64,000 nucleotides of DNA, taken from Burkholderiales bacterium. Its GTDB lineage: Bacteria; Pseudomonadota; Gammaproteobacteria; Burkholderiales; Usitatibacteraceae. Within the stretch, counting starts at the first letter, position 1; the number at the start of each line of letters is the position of its first letter. The stretch spans positions 1-64,000 of the forward strand of contig JANYDB010000059.1 in assembly GCA_025359985.1 (NCBI GenBank), in the 5' to 3' direction. Shown here piece after piece: positions 19,182-28,138 of the stretch. A program made the translations under genes and the position numbers. The notes beneath the pieces are model-generated. The model was given only the letters and a program-made list of their open reading frames with translations. It had not been told where the DNA came from and ran no database searches.

Positions 19182-20951
19182 ATGCATTCCGCACTCAATT
19201 CATCGAAAAAAAATCGGGCTTCAACGCTGCCAAGTTTTTTGCTTAAGGCGCGCCGCTGGGTCATCCTGGCGATGTTGCTCTCGTTGCATGCGGGTTTGAT
19301 GGCGCCGACGGGCAGTGATTTTGAGCGGATTTGGCTACTCGTTCATTTCGGTTTGTTTTTAATGTGGCAGCCGTTTATCAGCGCGGACCGCGAGCTGAAT
19401 GTGGTAGCCGTAGTCATGCTGTTGGGTATCACTACGGTTGTAATGTATTCGCTGGCAGGATGGATGTTGGTGGCATGGGTCGCGATTTTGATTGGCATCA
19501 TGGGCGGCAAAGTATTTACCCTGCAGGCAGCGCGGCGTGGACGATTTTATTTGGTAGCCGTATTTTATTTATTTGCCGTGCTACTGACCTGGACAGTGCC
19601 GGTTTCGCTGTTGAGTATTGGCAGCCTGCCGCCGGGCTTACAAACACTGGTGGCCGTGTTTTTACCACTCACCTTGGGCGCACTGGTGTTTTTACCTTTC
19701 CAGGGCAAAGACGAAGCCACCACCCAGGTGTTTGATTTTTTCTATAGCCTGTTTGTGTTTCAGTTGGTGGTGGTACTGGTCCTCGGCAGCATTGCTGCGA
19801 TGCGGGTTACTGATAATAAATATTTTCAGGCGGTACTACTCACGGTGCTGGCGTTTGCGGTAGCGTTATTTATCCTCTCGGTGATGTGGGGGCCACGCGC
19901 GGGCTTTGGCGGATTGCGCACTTATTTTTCACGATACCTGATGACGGTGGGCATGCCGTTTGAGTTGTGGATGCGCCGTATCGCAGCACTCTCGGAAACG
20001 GAAAGTAGCTCAGCGCGTTTTCTGGCGCTCGCGATGGAAGAGGTTTCGCTAACGCCCTGGATTGTCGGCAGTGAATGGAAATCGGCCGATGCGGAAATGG
20101 ATGATGACAAGAAAGGCCGCTTTGGTAAACAGACCAACCATTCAGCCAGCTTTCGATATCACGAACTGGAGATTATTTTTTTCACCGAGATCAGGCTCTC
20201 ACCCGCGCTATTCCTGCATCTGCGATTACTAGCACAGGTGGTTGGTGAATTCTATGAGGGCAAGCGCCGTGAGCAGGTGCTTAAGCAAAATGCGTATATG
20301 CAAGCTGTGCATGAAACCGGCGCACGTTTAACCCATGACATTAAAAATTTATTGCAATCGCTTTACGCGCTGACTTCTGCTGGTGTCGCACAACAGCAAG
20401 CTAATCTGCCCGAAACAGATCGCCGCAAATCATCTGCCTATGAAGCGATGCTGAATCGGCAGCTACCGCAGCTCAGTAAACGCCTGCAAACCACACTGGA
20501 TAAACTACAAAACCCAGCGATCGGTAAAGCCGGCGTGGCAATGAGCGCAAACGATTGGTGGGCTGATATAACCGCTCGCCATGTCAGCAGCGGCGCGACT
20601 TTCAAGGCGCGCGGCGATATGAATCTCATCATTCCCGCCTCGCTATTCGACACGGTGCTGGAAAACTGTTTGGAAAACGCCCGCAAGAAAAAAGACCGTG
20701 AGCCTGATATTTTTATCAGCGTCGAGCTATCAACCGAGCCCACGCCATCACTCGCGATTATTGATAGCGGTAGCCCGATTCCCAGCGGCATGATCGAAAA
20801 TTTATTTGATGCCCCCGTCGCAAACTCACGACGTGGCGGGCTGGGTATTGGGCTTTACCAAACCAGCCAACTAGCAGAGCAGCAAGGCTATTGGCTAGCG
20901 CTCGCTGCCAATCAATTGGGAAATGTTAAGTTCAAGGTGGCGAGACGATAG
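19182..20951 (+). CDS. Membrane sensor histidine kinase with HDxKN H-box
   Basis: Multiple N-terminal TM helices; ETGARLTHDIKNLLQSLYAL H-box; VLENCLENARKKK N-box; GGLGIGLYQT G-box. Confidence 0.88.
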   Translation: MHSALNSSKKNRASTLPSFLLKARRWVILAMLLSLHAGLMAPTGSDFERIWLLVHFGLFLMWQPFISADRELNVVAVVMLLGITTVVMYSLAGWMLVAWVAILIGIMGGKVFTLQAARRGRFYLVAVFYLFAVLLTWTVPVSLLSIGSLPPGLQTLVAVFLPLTLGALVFLPFQGKDEATTQVFDFFYSLFVFQLVVVLVLGSIAAMRVTDNKYFQAVLLTVLAFAVALFILSVMWGPRAGFGGLRTYFSRYLMTVGMPFELWMRRIAALSETESSSARFLALAMEEVSLTPWIVGSEWKSADAEMDDDKKGRFGKQTNHSASFRYHELEIIFFTEIRLSPALFLHLRLLAQVVGEFYEGKRREQVLKQNAYMQAVHETGARLTHDIKNLLQSLYALTSAGVAQQQANLPETDRRKSSAYEAMLNRQLPQLSKRLQTTLDKLQNPAIGKAGVAMSANDWWADITARHVSSGATFKARGDMNLIIPASLFDTVLENCLENARKKKDREPDIFISVELSTEPTPSLAIIDSGSPIPSGMIENLFDAPVANSRRGGLGIGLYQTSQLAEQQGYWLALAANQLGNVKFKVARR

Positions 20952-20991
20952 CTCGGTTGCTAACATTAAAACAGTTTAAAAAATGACCGCA

Positions 20992-21783
20992 CTACGGTAG
21001 CCGACCAACCTGCACCATGCGCGCAAAAATAGTATTGATCGAAGGCCAGGTTACCAAGTCATCAAACTCGCCCGATGGTGAGCCTAAGGCCGTTGGCGTA
21101 TGCGAAACAAAATAACTATCCGAGTCAATATTGTGAGCTTCGTCTGTTAACGGTAGACCACCAGTGGCAGCATTTTTACCGAGGGAAAATACGACAAAGG
21201 GCGCTTTAGTTGTTAAGGGTGCTGTGCAGCCTGTTGCGGAGCCTGCAGCGCCGGTTGGCGTTACTGCGCAGACCGTCAGCATGTTGACTGCGGTATTAGG
21301 GTCTGCAAGACAATTCATCGCAGCCGATCTCATACCGTCCGTCTTAGTAAGAACCTTAGCAACCGAGTTTGTGCATGCGACAGGAGTACCTGCAGTAATC
21401 GACAAATTCGCAACCGCATAACGAATTCTGTTTTGCGAAAGGCCCCAGCCGTCAACCGCGAATCCATTGGAATCAATTGGGCTCAGCCCTAAAGTAACTG
21501 CAGGAACGAAACCAACATAAGCGTTGCAGTCGCCGACGCTAGGGCCGCTAATTTTTAGTGACTCAAGCCCGTTGTCTGCTAGTCTCGCCGCGCAGGGAAA
21601 CCGGCCATTAGCTAACGCAAACCCAATAATCGCCTCTTTGATTGTTTCAAGCTGTTTGTTGGTTTCAGTGATCCGTTGTTGCTCAAGCTGTGTTGCCAAC
21701 GGTACCGCAACAATCGCCACCAGCACCGAGATGATCACCAGTACGATTGCGACCTCGATCAGACTAAATCCGCGGGTGCTCAT
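20992..21783 (-). CDS. Type IV prepilin-like protein (minor pilin)
   Basis: MSTRG|FSLIEVAIVLVIISVLVAIVAVPLA prepilin signature with Glu5; GRFPCAA motif. Confidence 0.85.
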   Translation of the reverse strand: MSTRGFSLIEVAIVLVIISVLVAIVAVPLATQLEQQRITETNKQLETIKEAIIGFALANGRFPCAARLADNGLESLKISGPSVGDCNAYVGFVPAVTLGLSPIDSNGFAVDGWGLSQNRIRYAVANLSITAGTPVACTNSVAKVLTKTDGMRSAAMNCLADPNTAVNMLTVCAVTPTGAAGSATGCTAPLTTKAPFVVFSLGKNAATGGLPLTDEAHNIDSDSYFVSHTPTALGSPSGEFDDLVTWPSINTIFARMVQVGRLP

Positions 21784-21801
21784 TTTTAGGTTGCCCTCAT
21801 A

Positions 21802-23820
21802 TCAAGGTGAAACTACAAACACTTGATCGTTTATGACTGGATTTGTTGTGAGTCCAGATGCGGAGAAAGCACAACTAGAACCTGCCGAAAAATTGGGCTC
21901 TTCAAGATAATCAGCAAGAGACGGGCTGGGCCGGGTTTGCGAGGGGAGTCGTCCGCCCGCAAGGATTGCAAGAAACGCGATGTTGCCGGTACTGCCCGAC
22001 GTCAATTTTGTTACGCTCCCGCATGGTGTTACCGGAGACGGCGCGTTTGCAGGCGCGACTGCTGCAAACGCTGAAAGATACCATTCGTTTGAATAGAACC
22101 AATAGGGCATCAGTGGCTGATATCGCATTTTGTTTACGAACGCGAGTTTATTCGCCGCATTAATTCTTGCCGTCTCGCTTGTGCCCGCAATCGCTGCGCC
22201 ACCGGTTGTAAAAAGCGAATAGGCCACGTCAATATAAAAAGCGGTACCACTATTCACCGAACTGCATTGCCAATTCCACCTTGAAAAATCTGATACTGAT
22301 CCTGATGCAGCCGCATACGTTACCGTTGGCAAAGAATTGCAAGTGGCACCGATTGCAACAGTAATCGACGTTGGCTTAATTACATATGTTGATGTAGCCC
22401 CGGATAGCGTAGAGCATGAGGCTGAAGTGTACTGAGCGAAAGTCTGGGTTGAAGATAATGGTGTTGAATTTGTGTAGTCACACGTGACTGCGGAGGGGCC
22501 GTTAACTTGCCACGCGCATGTTGGGTTGGCGCCCGATGCCGAACCCGTTTTATACAAGCTCAACAAAAATTGCCTAGTATCCACGTACAGCCCGCCGCCA
22601 GTATCGACACAATTTTTGGTAAGCGCCGCACTTGGTATCGACCAATCAAAATCAGTTGAAACAGAGGGGGCAGTAGTCCCCACTGAAGGCATAACGGTGA
22701 AAGGGAACAAACCAAATGTACTGTTTGCGGTGGACTTGAATGCCGAAATATTCGTAGGCGATGTGAAGGGCGCCATCCATGGGTATTGGCCGATACCCGT
22801 TGTATTATAAAAATTAATGGTGGCTGATTTCATCTCTGACAATACTCTACGTTCCAAATAGGGCATCAACTCATCAATGGTGATGTAAACCAATACATCG
22901 TTAAATTTTATGGGCTGCCCTGCGAGAGAAGCATTTTCAGCGTTTGTGGGATATTTCGTACCGAGAGGAATCTGTACGAAAACATTTGATAAATTAGCGT
23001 TGTCGTAAGTGCCCGTACAAGAGCTTACACAACCCAGTGGCAGTGATATGGCATCCAAATAATCTGTCACATTTGGATAAGTGGCTAATCGACTTTGGGT
23101 TCTGCTTCCAGTCTCTATGGGCGGGCCTGGCATGATCAGTACTGCAGCAACGTTGGACACTGTTTTTCCATACTGATCAACCACAGACATCCATGGATAG
23201 GGCAATTTGTTTGCAGCGGCTGGACAGCTGGGTACACCACTTACCGCCCAATTAACCGTGTCAGAATTTAAGATTGCCAAACACTTGTTCCAATAATTTA
23301 AATTAGACGATATTGCCAGCCAGGGAACTTGACCAGTAGGATCGTTAGTGTCCGGGTTACCGACATCAAGGCTAAAATCTCGCCACGGAAATTTCCCTAA
23401 ACAACGCTGAGAAGGTTGAAGTGATGATGTGCTTGTCGCCACTCCAGGGATCCCATTTGGTAAGTTTGAAAGGCATTTATTTGATGCATTTACGTCGCCG
23501 TTTCCATCGCCGTATCCGTCGTATTTAATTTGGGTTCCCGCCTTATTTAAAATATCAGGAATGGGCAAATTTCCAAGGCGATACCCACTACCTCCATCAG
23601 TACCCTGCAACACATAGCCCAGCAGCGCCGCCTTCGCAGCCAACAACACATCATTCGCTGCCTGCGCTTGTGCTACCTGCCGTTGCGACCCGCTCAGCGA
23701 AGTGCCCACACCATTCAAAAAAACCACGCCGGCAATAGCCAACATGGTCAACACAATCAGCAGCAACACAAACCCTTGTGCGGGTCGTTTCAGGCTTTTC
23801 TTGTTCGCGGGTATTTTCAT
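21802..23820 (-). CDS. Large prepilin-like protein (PilX/GspK-like N-terminus), possible tip subunit
   Basis: RPAQG|FVLLLIVLTMLAIAGVVFLNGVG hydrophobic N-terminus without Glu5; 672 aa, many Cys. Confidence 0.6.
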   Translation of the reverse strand: MKIPANKKSLKRPAQGFVLLLIVLTMLAIAGVVFLNGVGTSLSGSQRQVAQAQAANDVLLAAKAALLGYVLQGTDGGSGYRLGNLPIPDILNKAGTQIKYDGYGDGNGDVNASNKCLSNLPNGIPGVATSTSSLQPSQRCLGKFPWRDFSLDVGNPDTNDPTGQVPWLAISSNLNYWNKCLAILNSDTVNWAVSGVPSCPAAANKLPYPWMSVVDQYGKTVSNVAAVLIMPGPPIETGSRTQSRLATYPNVTDYLDAISLPLGCVSSCTGTYDNANLSNVFVQIPLGTKYPTNAENASLAGQPIKFNDVLVYITIDELMPYLERRVLSEMKSATINFYNTTGIGQYPWMAPFTSPTNISAFKSTANSTFGLFPFTVMPSVGTTAPSVSTDFDWSIPSAALTKNCVDTGGGLYVDTRQFLLSLYKTGSASGANPTCAWQVNGPSAVTCDYTNSTPLSSTQTFAQYTSASCSTLSGATSTYVIKPTSITVAIGATCNSLPTVTYAAASGSVSDFSRWNWQCSSVNSGTAFYIDVAYSLFTTGGAAIAGTSETARINAANKLAFVNKMRYQPLMPYWFYSNEWYLSAFAAVAPANAPSPVTPCGSVTKLTSGSTGNIAFLAILAGGRLPSQTRPSPSLADYLEEPNFSAGSSCAFSASGLTTNPVINDQVFVVSP

Positions 23821-24401
23821 TTACTGTTGCCCAATAATCGTGGCTTGAATGATTTTGTTTTGTTTAATCTACGCTGCTTTTTGATGGGCGATTTGGATAT
23901 TACGATCGCCCGATTAGACACTGGGGCAGGCTTTGAGCTGACATGCAGCCATTGGTTACTGCCGCCCACCGACATCGGCACGATTTCATCTGACAGCTCT
24001 TTGGAGATATCGCGTTGAATCCCGCCATCAACCCAAACCACATTTTTGCCATCACTGCGCTTGACGAAACCGTTAATAATGGATGGCTGGTTTCTCACGG
24101 CCATTACTACATCTTCTTCAACCACGACCTCGCCGCGTTGACGGGCGCGATCCATGCGCTCGCGCTGTTCCCGGCTAAAGAATAAGGTGCCTGAAAGCGG
24201 CTCGGCTATATTGGTGATTTTGCGGGGTGGTGGTGGCATGGCGGGGTCTGGCGCGAAGTTTGGCGCGGGGTCTAGCGTTGAGGCTGCCCATGCGTTGCTG
24301 CTGATGCCTATGCCGACGCTCATACAGCCGATGACAGCGAAAAAGAATAGGTTTGAAATCAAGCCTGCGCGGATGGATTGCATGGTAAGTTGCATAATCA
24401 T
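23817..24401 (-). CDS. MshK/PilP-like pilus assembly protein (hypothetical)
   Basis: Position in pilus operon; N-terminal signal/TM (SNLFFFAVIGCMSVGIGISSNAWA), FNGFVKRSDGKNVVWVDG-like region; start moved to MIMQLTMQ after the upstream gene's stop. Confidence 0.5.
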   Translation of the reverse strand: MIMQLTMQSIRAGLISNLFFFAVIGCMSVGIGISSNAWAASTLDPAPNFAPDPAMPPPPRKITNIAEPLSGTLFFSREQRERMDRARQRGEVVVEEDVVMAVRNQPSIINGFVKRSDGKNVVWVDGGIQRDISKELSDEIVPMSVGGSNQWLHVSSKPAPVSNRAIVISKSPIKKQRRLNKTKSFKPRLLGNSK

Positions 24402-24411
24402 CACGCTGCCA

Positions 24412-25182
24412 TTACTGTCGCGCCGCAGACATGGGCTTAGACACGGGCACAGACACGGCAGGCGCCGCAGGGTTGCGCTTATCAGCCAAGGTAATCCACT
24501 CCAATGAGCATTCTGCCTCCAAAGTGGCGCTCGCATTTTGTTGATTCCCGCGCGGGCTTGGCTCGGCAGTTTGATTATTGTTGCTGACAGCAGCAGCGCC
24601 CTCACCAGACGTTGCTACACCATTGGCGGGGCCATTGTTCGCGGCGGCGTCGAGTTCAGCGCTGCGTTTAATGACGCATCGATCCAGTGGGAAAAATCCG
24701 CGTTGCATCCGCGGGAATTCATCTAAAAATGCCACGAGGTCTCCATCATGTAAGGTGCGCACTTTGAATTTGATGCGGCTGCCCAGCACCTCTACGGCGG
24801 TAAGACTGGTGTTGCCGCTCAGTTTAAGCGCGCGTTGCGGCTGAACCTCATATTCAAGTGCAACTAGTCTGTGCCGAGTTTTAAGCTCGGCGAATGCTTC
24901 TACCCAATCCAGCCGCTGTTCGGGCGAAAATACGCCTCGAGCGGTGATGATTTTGTAGGTTTGTTCAGAATCGCGAAGATCATCACGCTCGCGCTGCGCG
25001 GTGGCCAGCCTGGTTTGCGACTCTTGCTGCAATGACTTGGACTTCTGGTTGTTGCGTTTTTCTGCCTGCCAATACCAATAGCTGCCGACCACCAGAAATG
25101 CCGCAACGGCAATACCGGCCAGGGTCACACCATAAACAACACGCAATGCGCGGAGCCCGCCCTGTGTAAAAATCATACTCAT
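24412..25182 (-). CDS. PilO/MshJ-like pilus assembly protein
   Basis: One N-terminal TM followed by coiled-coil; position directly after the PilM/PilN-like gene. Confidence 0.55.
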   Translation of the reverse strand: MSMIFTQGGLRALRVVYGVTLAGIAVAAFLVVGSYWYWQAEKRNNQKSKSLQQESQTRLATAQRERDDLRDSEQTYKIITARGVFSPEQRLDWVEAFAELKTRHRLVALEYEVQPQRALKLSGNTSLTAVEVLGSRIKFKVRTLHDGDLVAFLDEFPRMQRGFFPLDRCVIKRSAELDAAANNGPANGVATSGEGAAAVSNNNQTAEPSPRGNQQNASATLEAECSLEWITLADKRNPAAPAVSVPVSKPMSAARQ

Positions 25183-26849
25183 GTTCCGGCCACCGTGCTG
25201 ACGAGCTTGAGAACAAATCGAGCATCACGCGATGGCTTGTCTGATTTACTCATGCGGGCGCGTAAAGTTGCCGATGATTCTATATTTAAAGGCATCGCAA
25301 CGATGGTTGCTTTCATACCGGGAATTTGGTTAAAGCGATCTTTAAAAGCTTCGATACCAGCAAGCAGTTTGCGGAAATCACCATCAAAATTGGTGATCGA
25401 AGCTTCAATCACACCGATCTGAAATTTATTGCCGGGCAAGGGTGGATTTATTTCAGTCGCCGCTTGTTGGGTAATGGCCATGCCGCCACTGCCGACGGGC
25501 GCGTTAGCGGGCGTGGCAGACGCAGCACCAGGACCCGACTTGGAGTCTGAGGTAACTTCCAAGGTTGCCTGCGTTGGCATAGGCATGAAGTAAGGCAGCC
25601 CGCTGGCGTCATTACCCACGGCCCACACCACCTGCAGCAAGCGCACCTGGGGTGCGTCCGCCAGAATACGGCTCATATCGCGCAGGAAGCCGCCCGGCGC
25701 TGCGGGCTGCGGGCGCATTTGACTATTAAAAAATATGCTTGCATCACGCACCGTATCAGAGGCTAATTTTTGTTCGCGTAGGGCATTGGATATAGTTTGA
25801 TACTCACTTTGCAGCTTGCGCGATGCCGCTTCATGCTTTTCAATTTCAGTGGAAATTTGCGCTGATTGATACAAATTAAATAACGCCCCGGCCGCGCCCG
25901 CAACCAACACCCCTGCCGTGAGTGCGAACAGGCCAATGCGGGCACGGCGAAACAACGCGAAGCGGGTTGCCTCGGGTTCGGCAAAGTGATTTTCCAGGCG
26001 ATTTTGAGCATATAAATGCGCCAGAATTTCCTCTGCATGCGAAGACGTCGGTACGGGTTTTAGCTTGATTTTGCCGGCGATTTCGGCAATATCCAGAAAA
26101 CGATATTTAAGCAGCGGATAGCTGCGCACCGCTTCGGCAATCATCTGTTGATCACGCTCATGAACCAGAATACAAACTTCCAGCGTATCGCCGTTGCCAA
26201 AAAAACGCAGGCTGTCCAAATACTGCCAGGTGCGGCTGGTTTCGGCCGCAATTAACGCGCCGACTGACTGGCCTTCATCAAACACAATCTGCGTTACACG
26301 GCTGAACTTGATCTGCTTGTTATGAAAGTAGGTTTGTCTGAGCCCGAAATCCGGCACGATGGTCACCAGCAACACATGCGCAGGACTAATATCGAGCTGA
26401 TTAAGCAAATGGACGGACAACACCGGCGAGGAATAGACGCCTTCAAGCGGCACCTCAACCTCTTCCAACGCGGCCAGCCAATGCTTTAACAGATCCGGAT
26501 TAGTTACCGCATGGTAAAGAACTTTACTGTCGCGCCGCCCCTCTTCCTCACGTCCCTGAATGATGGCATGACGAAAATTCGAGGCGCGGTACAGTTGGCC
26601 CAATTTACGGCTAGTAACAGCCTCGGCGTCACTGCCACGCAAATGCGGCATGGTGTCGAGGCGAAAATCTTCTTCGATTAAATCGACCACGAGGAAAGTA
26701 GGGACTTGGCGATGCTTAACCAGATAGTCATGGAAAATGGGCGATGCCGCTTCGCTTGCCATAAAAACATCGCGACTGATGATCGTCCCCGACTTCCACA
26801 GCAGGGTGACAAGCTTATCGTTGGTCAGATATAAAAAATGTTTCAGCAT
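25179..26849 (-). CDS. MshI-like protein, PilM-like cytoplasmic domain joined to PilN-like TM/periplasmic domain
   Basis: ~300-aa soluble N-terminus, single TM (RIGLFALTAGVLVAGAAGALFNLY), then coiled-coil and periplasmic region; pilus operon context. Confidence 0.55.
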   Translation of the reverse strand: MLKHFLYLTNDKLVTLLWKSGTIISRDVFMASEAASPIFHDYLVKHRQVPTFLVVDLIEEDFRLDTMPHLRGSDAEAVTSRKLGQLYRASNFRHAIIQGREEEGRRDSKVLYHAVTNPDLLKHWLAALEEVEVPLEGVYSSPVLSVHLLNQLDISPAHVLLVTIVPDFGLRQTYFHNKQIKFSRVTQIVFDEGQSVGALIAAETSRTWQYLDSLRFFGNGDTLEVCILVHERDQQMIAEAVRSYPLLKYRFLDIAEIAGKIKLKPVPTSSHAEEILAHLYAQNRLENHFAEPEATRFALFRRARIGLFALTAGVLVAGAAGALFNLYQSAQISTEIEKHEAASRKLQSEYQTISNALREQKLASDTVRDASIFFNSQMRPQPAAPGGFLRDMSRILADAPQVRLLQVVWAVGNDASGLPYFMPMPTQATLEVTSDSKSGPGAASATPANAPVGSGGMAITQQAATEINPPLPGNKFQIGVIEASITNFDGDFRKLLAGIEAFKDRFNQIPGMKATIVAMPLNIESSATLRARMSKSDKPSRDARFVLKLVSTVAGT

Positions 26850-26857
26850 GATCTACT

Positions 26858-28072
26858 CTAGCGCCCGCCCGTGGTATTTACTTTTGCGATCACGTCGTAC
26901 ATCGGGCTAAACACCGTCATTAAAATAAGAATCAGAATTCCGCCCAGCACGACTGTTAATACAGGCTGGATCATTTCCTGCAATCGACCCATCATTTCTT
27001 TAACATCGCGATTATAAAAATAGCTGACGTTTAACAGCGCTGTATCCAGTCCGCCCGAAGTTTCGCCAACTTTCAACATACGGATCACCAACGGCGGAAA
27101 CAGGCGTACGTTCTGAAAAGCCTGGGTGATGCCGGAGCCGTCATTGATTTCACGGCCGACTCGCTGGAGACCTTGCTCGATGACCCGATTGCCGACAATT
27201 TTTTCAGAGATGCGAATACACTCCAGGACGCCAATGCCCGATTGATACATCAACGCGAAATAGGTCGAAAATCGCGCCAAAATAATTTTGTTGTTTAGCG
27301 GCCCCATGATCGGCAGCTTCAACATAAGTGCGTCAATGCGATAGCGGACTTCTTCATTGGTTTTAGCCAGAATCACCAGCGTGATAACGCCAACAACGGG
27401 CACGCCAATAACGAGATACCAATAGTTTTTCATCCACGCCGACACGGCGATCAAGGCCATGGTTTGCGCCGGCGGATTGGGGGTTAACGCCTTCATGGTC
27501 ACGGCCAGTTGCGGCACCAAAAAAATCATCAGTGCAAACACCACCGCAATAATCACCGTGCCCGCAAATATCGGATAGGTCATGGCTTTTTTTACCTGCG
27601 CTGCGAGCTCATCCTGCCACTTGAGATTTTCGGTCAGCTTGGATAACACTTCGGGAAGCTGGCCGGTTTGTTCCCCCGTGCCAATCAGCGCAACAAACAC
27701 ATTATCAAATGCGCTCGGGTGGTTCGCCATCGCTTCGGACAGCTTGAGCCCGCCTTCGATATCTTCGAGCAGGCTTGCCACAATTTGCCGAAACGCCGGA
27801 TTCTCAACCGAATCGCGTAGATCGGTTAAGGCATCAATAATCGGCACGCCCGCCCGCATCAACTGATCCATATGAAAACAAAAGGTCACCAATTCCTTGC
27901 GCGAGATACGTTTGGCCGCCAGCATGGCCGATTTTTTGATCGAGTCAAACGTGATCAGTTCGAGACCCATCCGCTTTAAGCGCAATTCGAGGTCGACCGC
28001 ATTCATGGCATCGATATTGCCACGCTGCATCAGCCCTTCTTCGTCTATCGCGCGGTATGCAAATGAAGCCAT
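26858..28072 (-). CDS. Type II secretion system F / PilC / MshG-family inner membrane protein
   Basis: GVPIIDALTDL, VFVALIGTGEQTGQLPEVL, LVIRMLKVGETSGGLD, multiple TM segments. Confidence 0.92.
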   Translation of the reverse strand: MASFAYRAIDEEGLMQRGNIDAMNAVDLELRLKRMGLELITFDSIKKSAMLAAKRISRKELVTFCFHMDQLMRAGVPIIDALTDLRDSVENPAFRQIVASLLEDIEGGLKLSEAMANHPSAFDNVFVALIGTGEQTGQLPEVLSKLTENLKWQDELAAQVKKAMTYPIFAGTVIIAVVFALMIFLVPQLAVTMKALTPNPPAQTMALIAVSAWMKNYWYLVIGVPVVGVITLVILAKTNEEVRYRIDALMLKLPIMGPLNNKIILARFSTYFALMYQSGIGVLECIRISEKIVGNRVIEQGLQRVGREINDGSGITQAFQNVRLFPPLVIRMLKVGETSGGLDTALLNVSYFYNRDVKEMMGRLQEMIQPVLTVVLGGILILILMTVFSPMYDVIAKVNTTGGR

Positions 28073-28138
28073 GATCTCTGTGTCTATCGATTAGTTTTTA
28101 ATAGGTGCCGCCAGTTTGCGGGCGTCGCGTTCTAACCA

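Noticed and set aside
24402-24605. N-terminal extension of the MshK/PilP-like ORF
   Set aside because: It is antiparallel in quality and overlaps the upstream gene by about 190 bp; the ATG at 24401 follows that gene's stop and precedes a signal-like segment.
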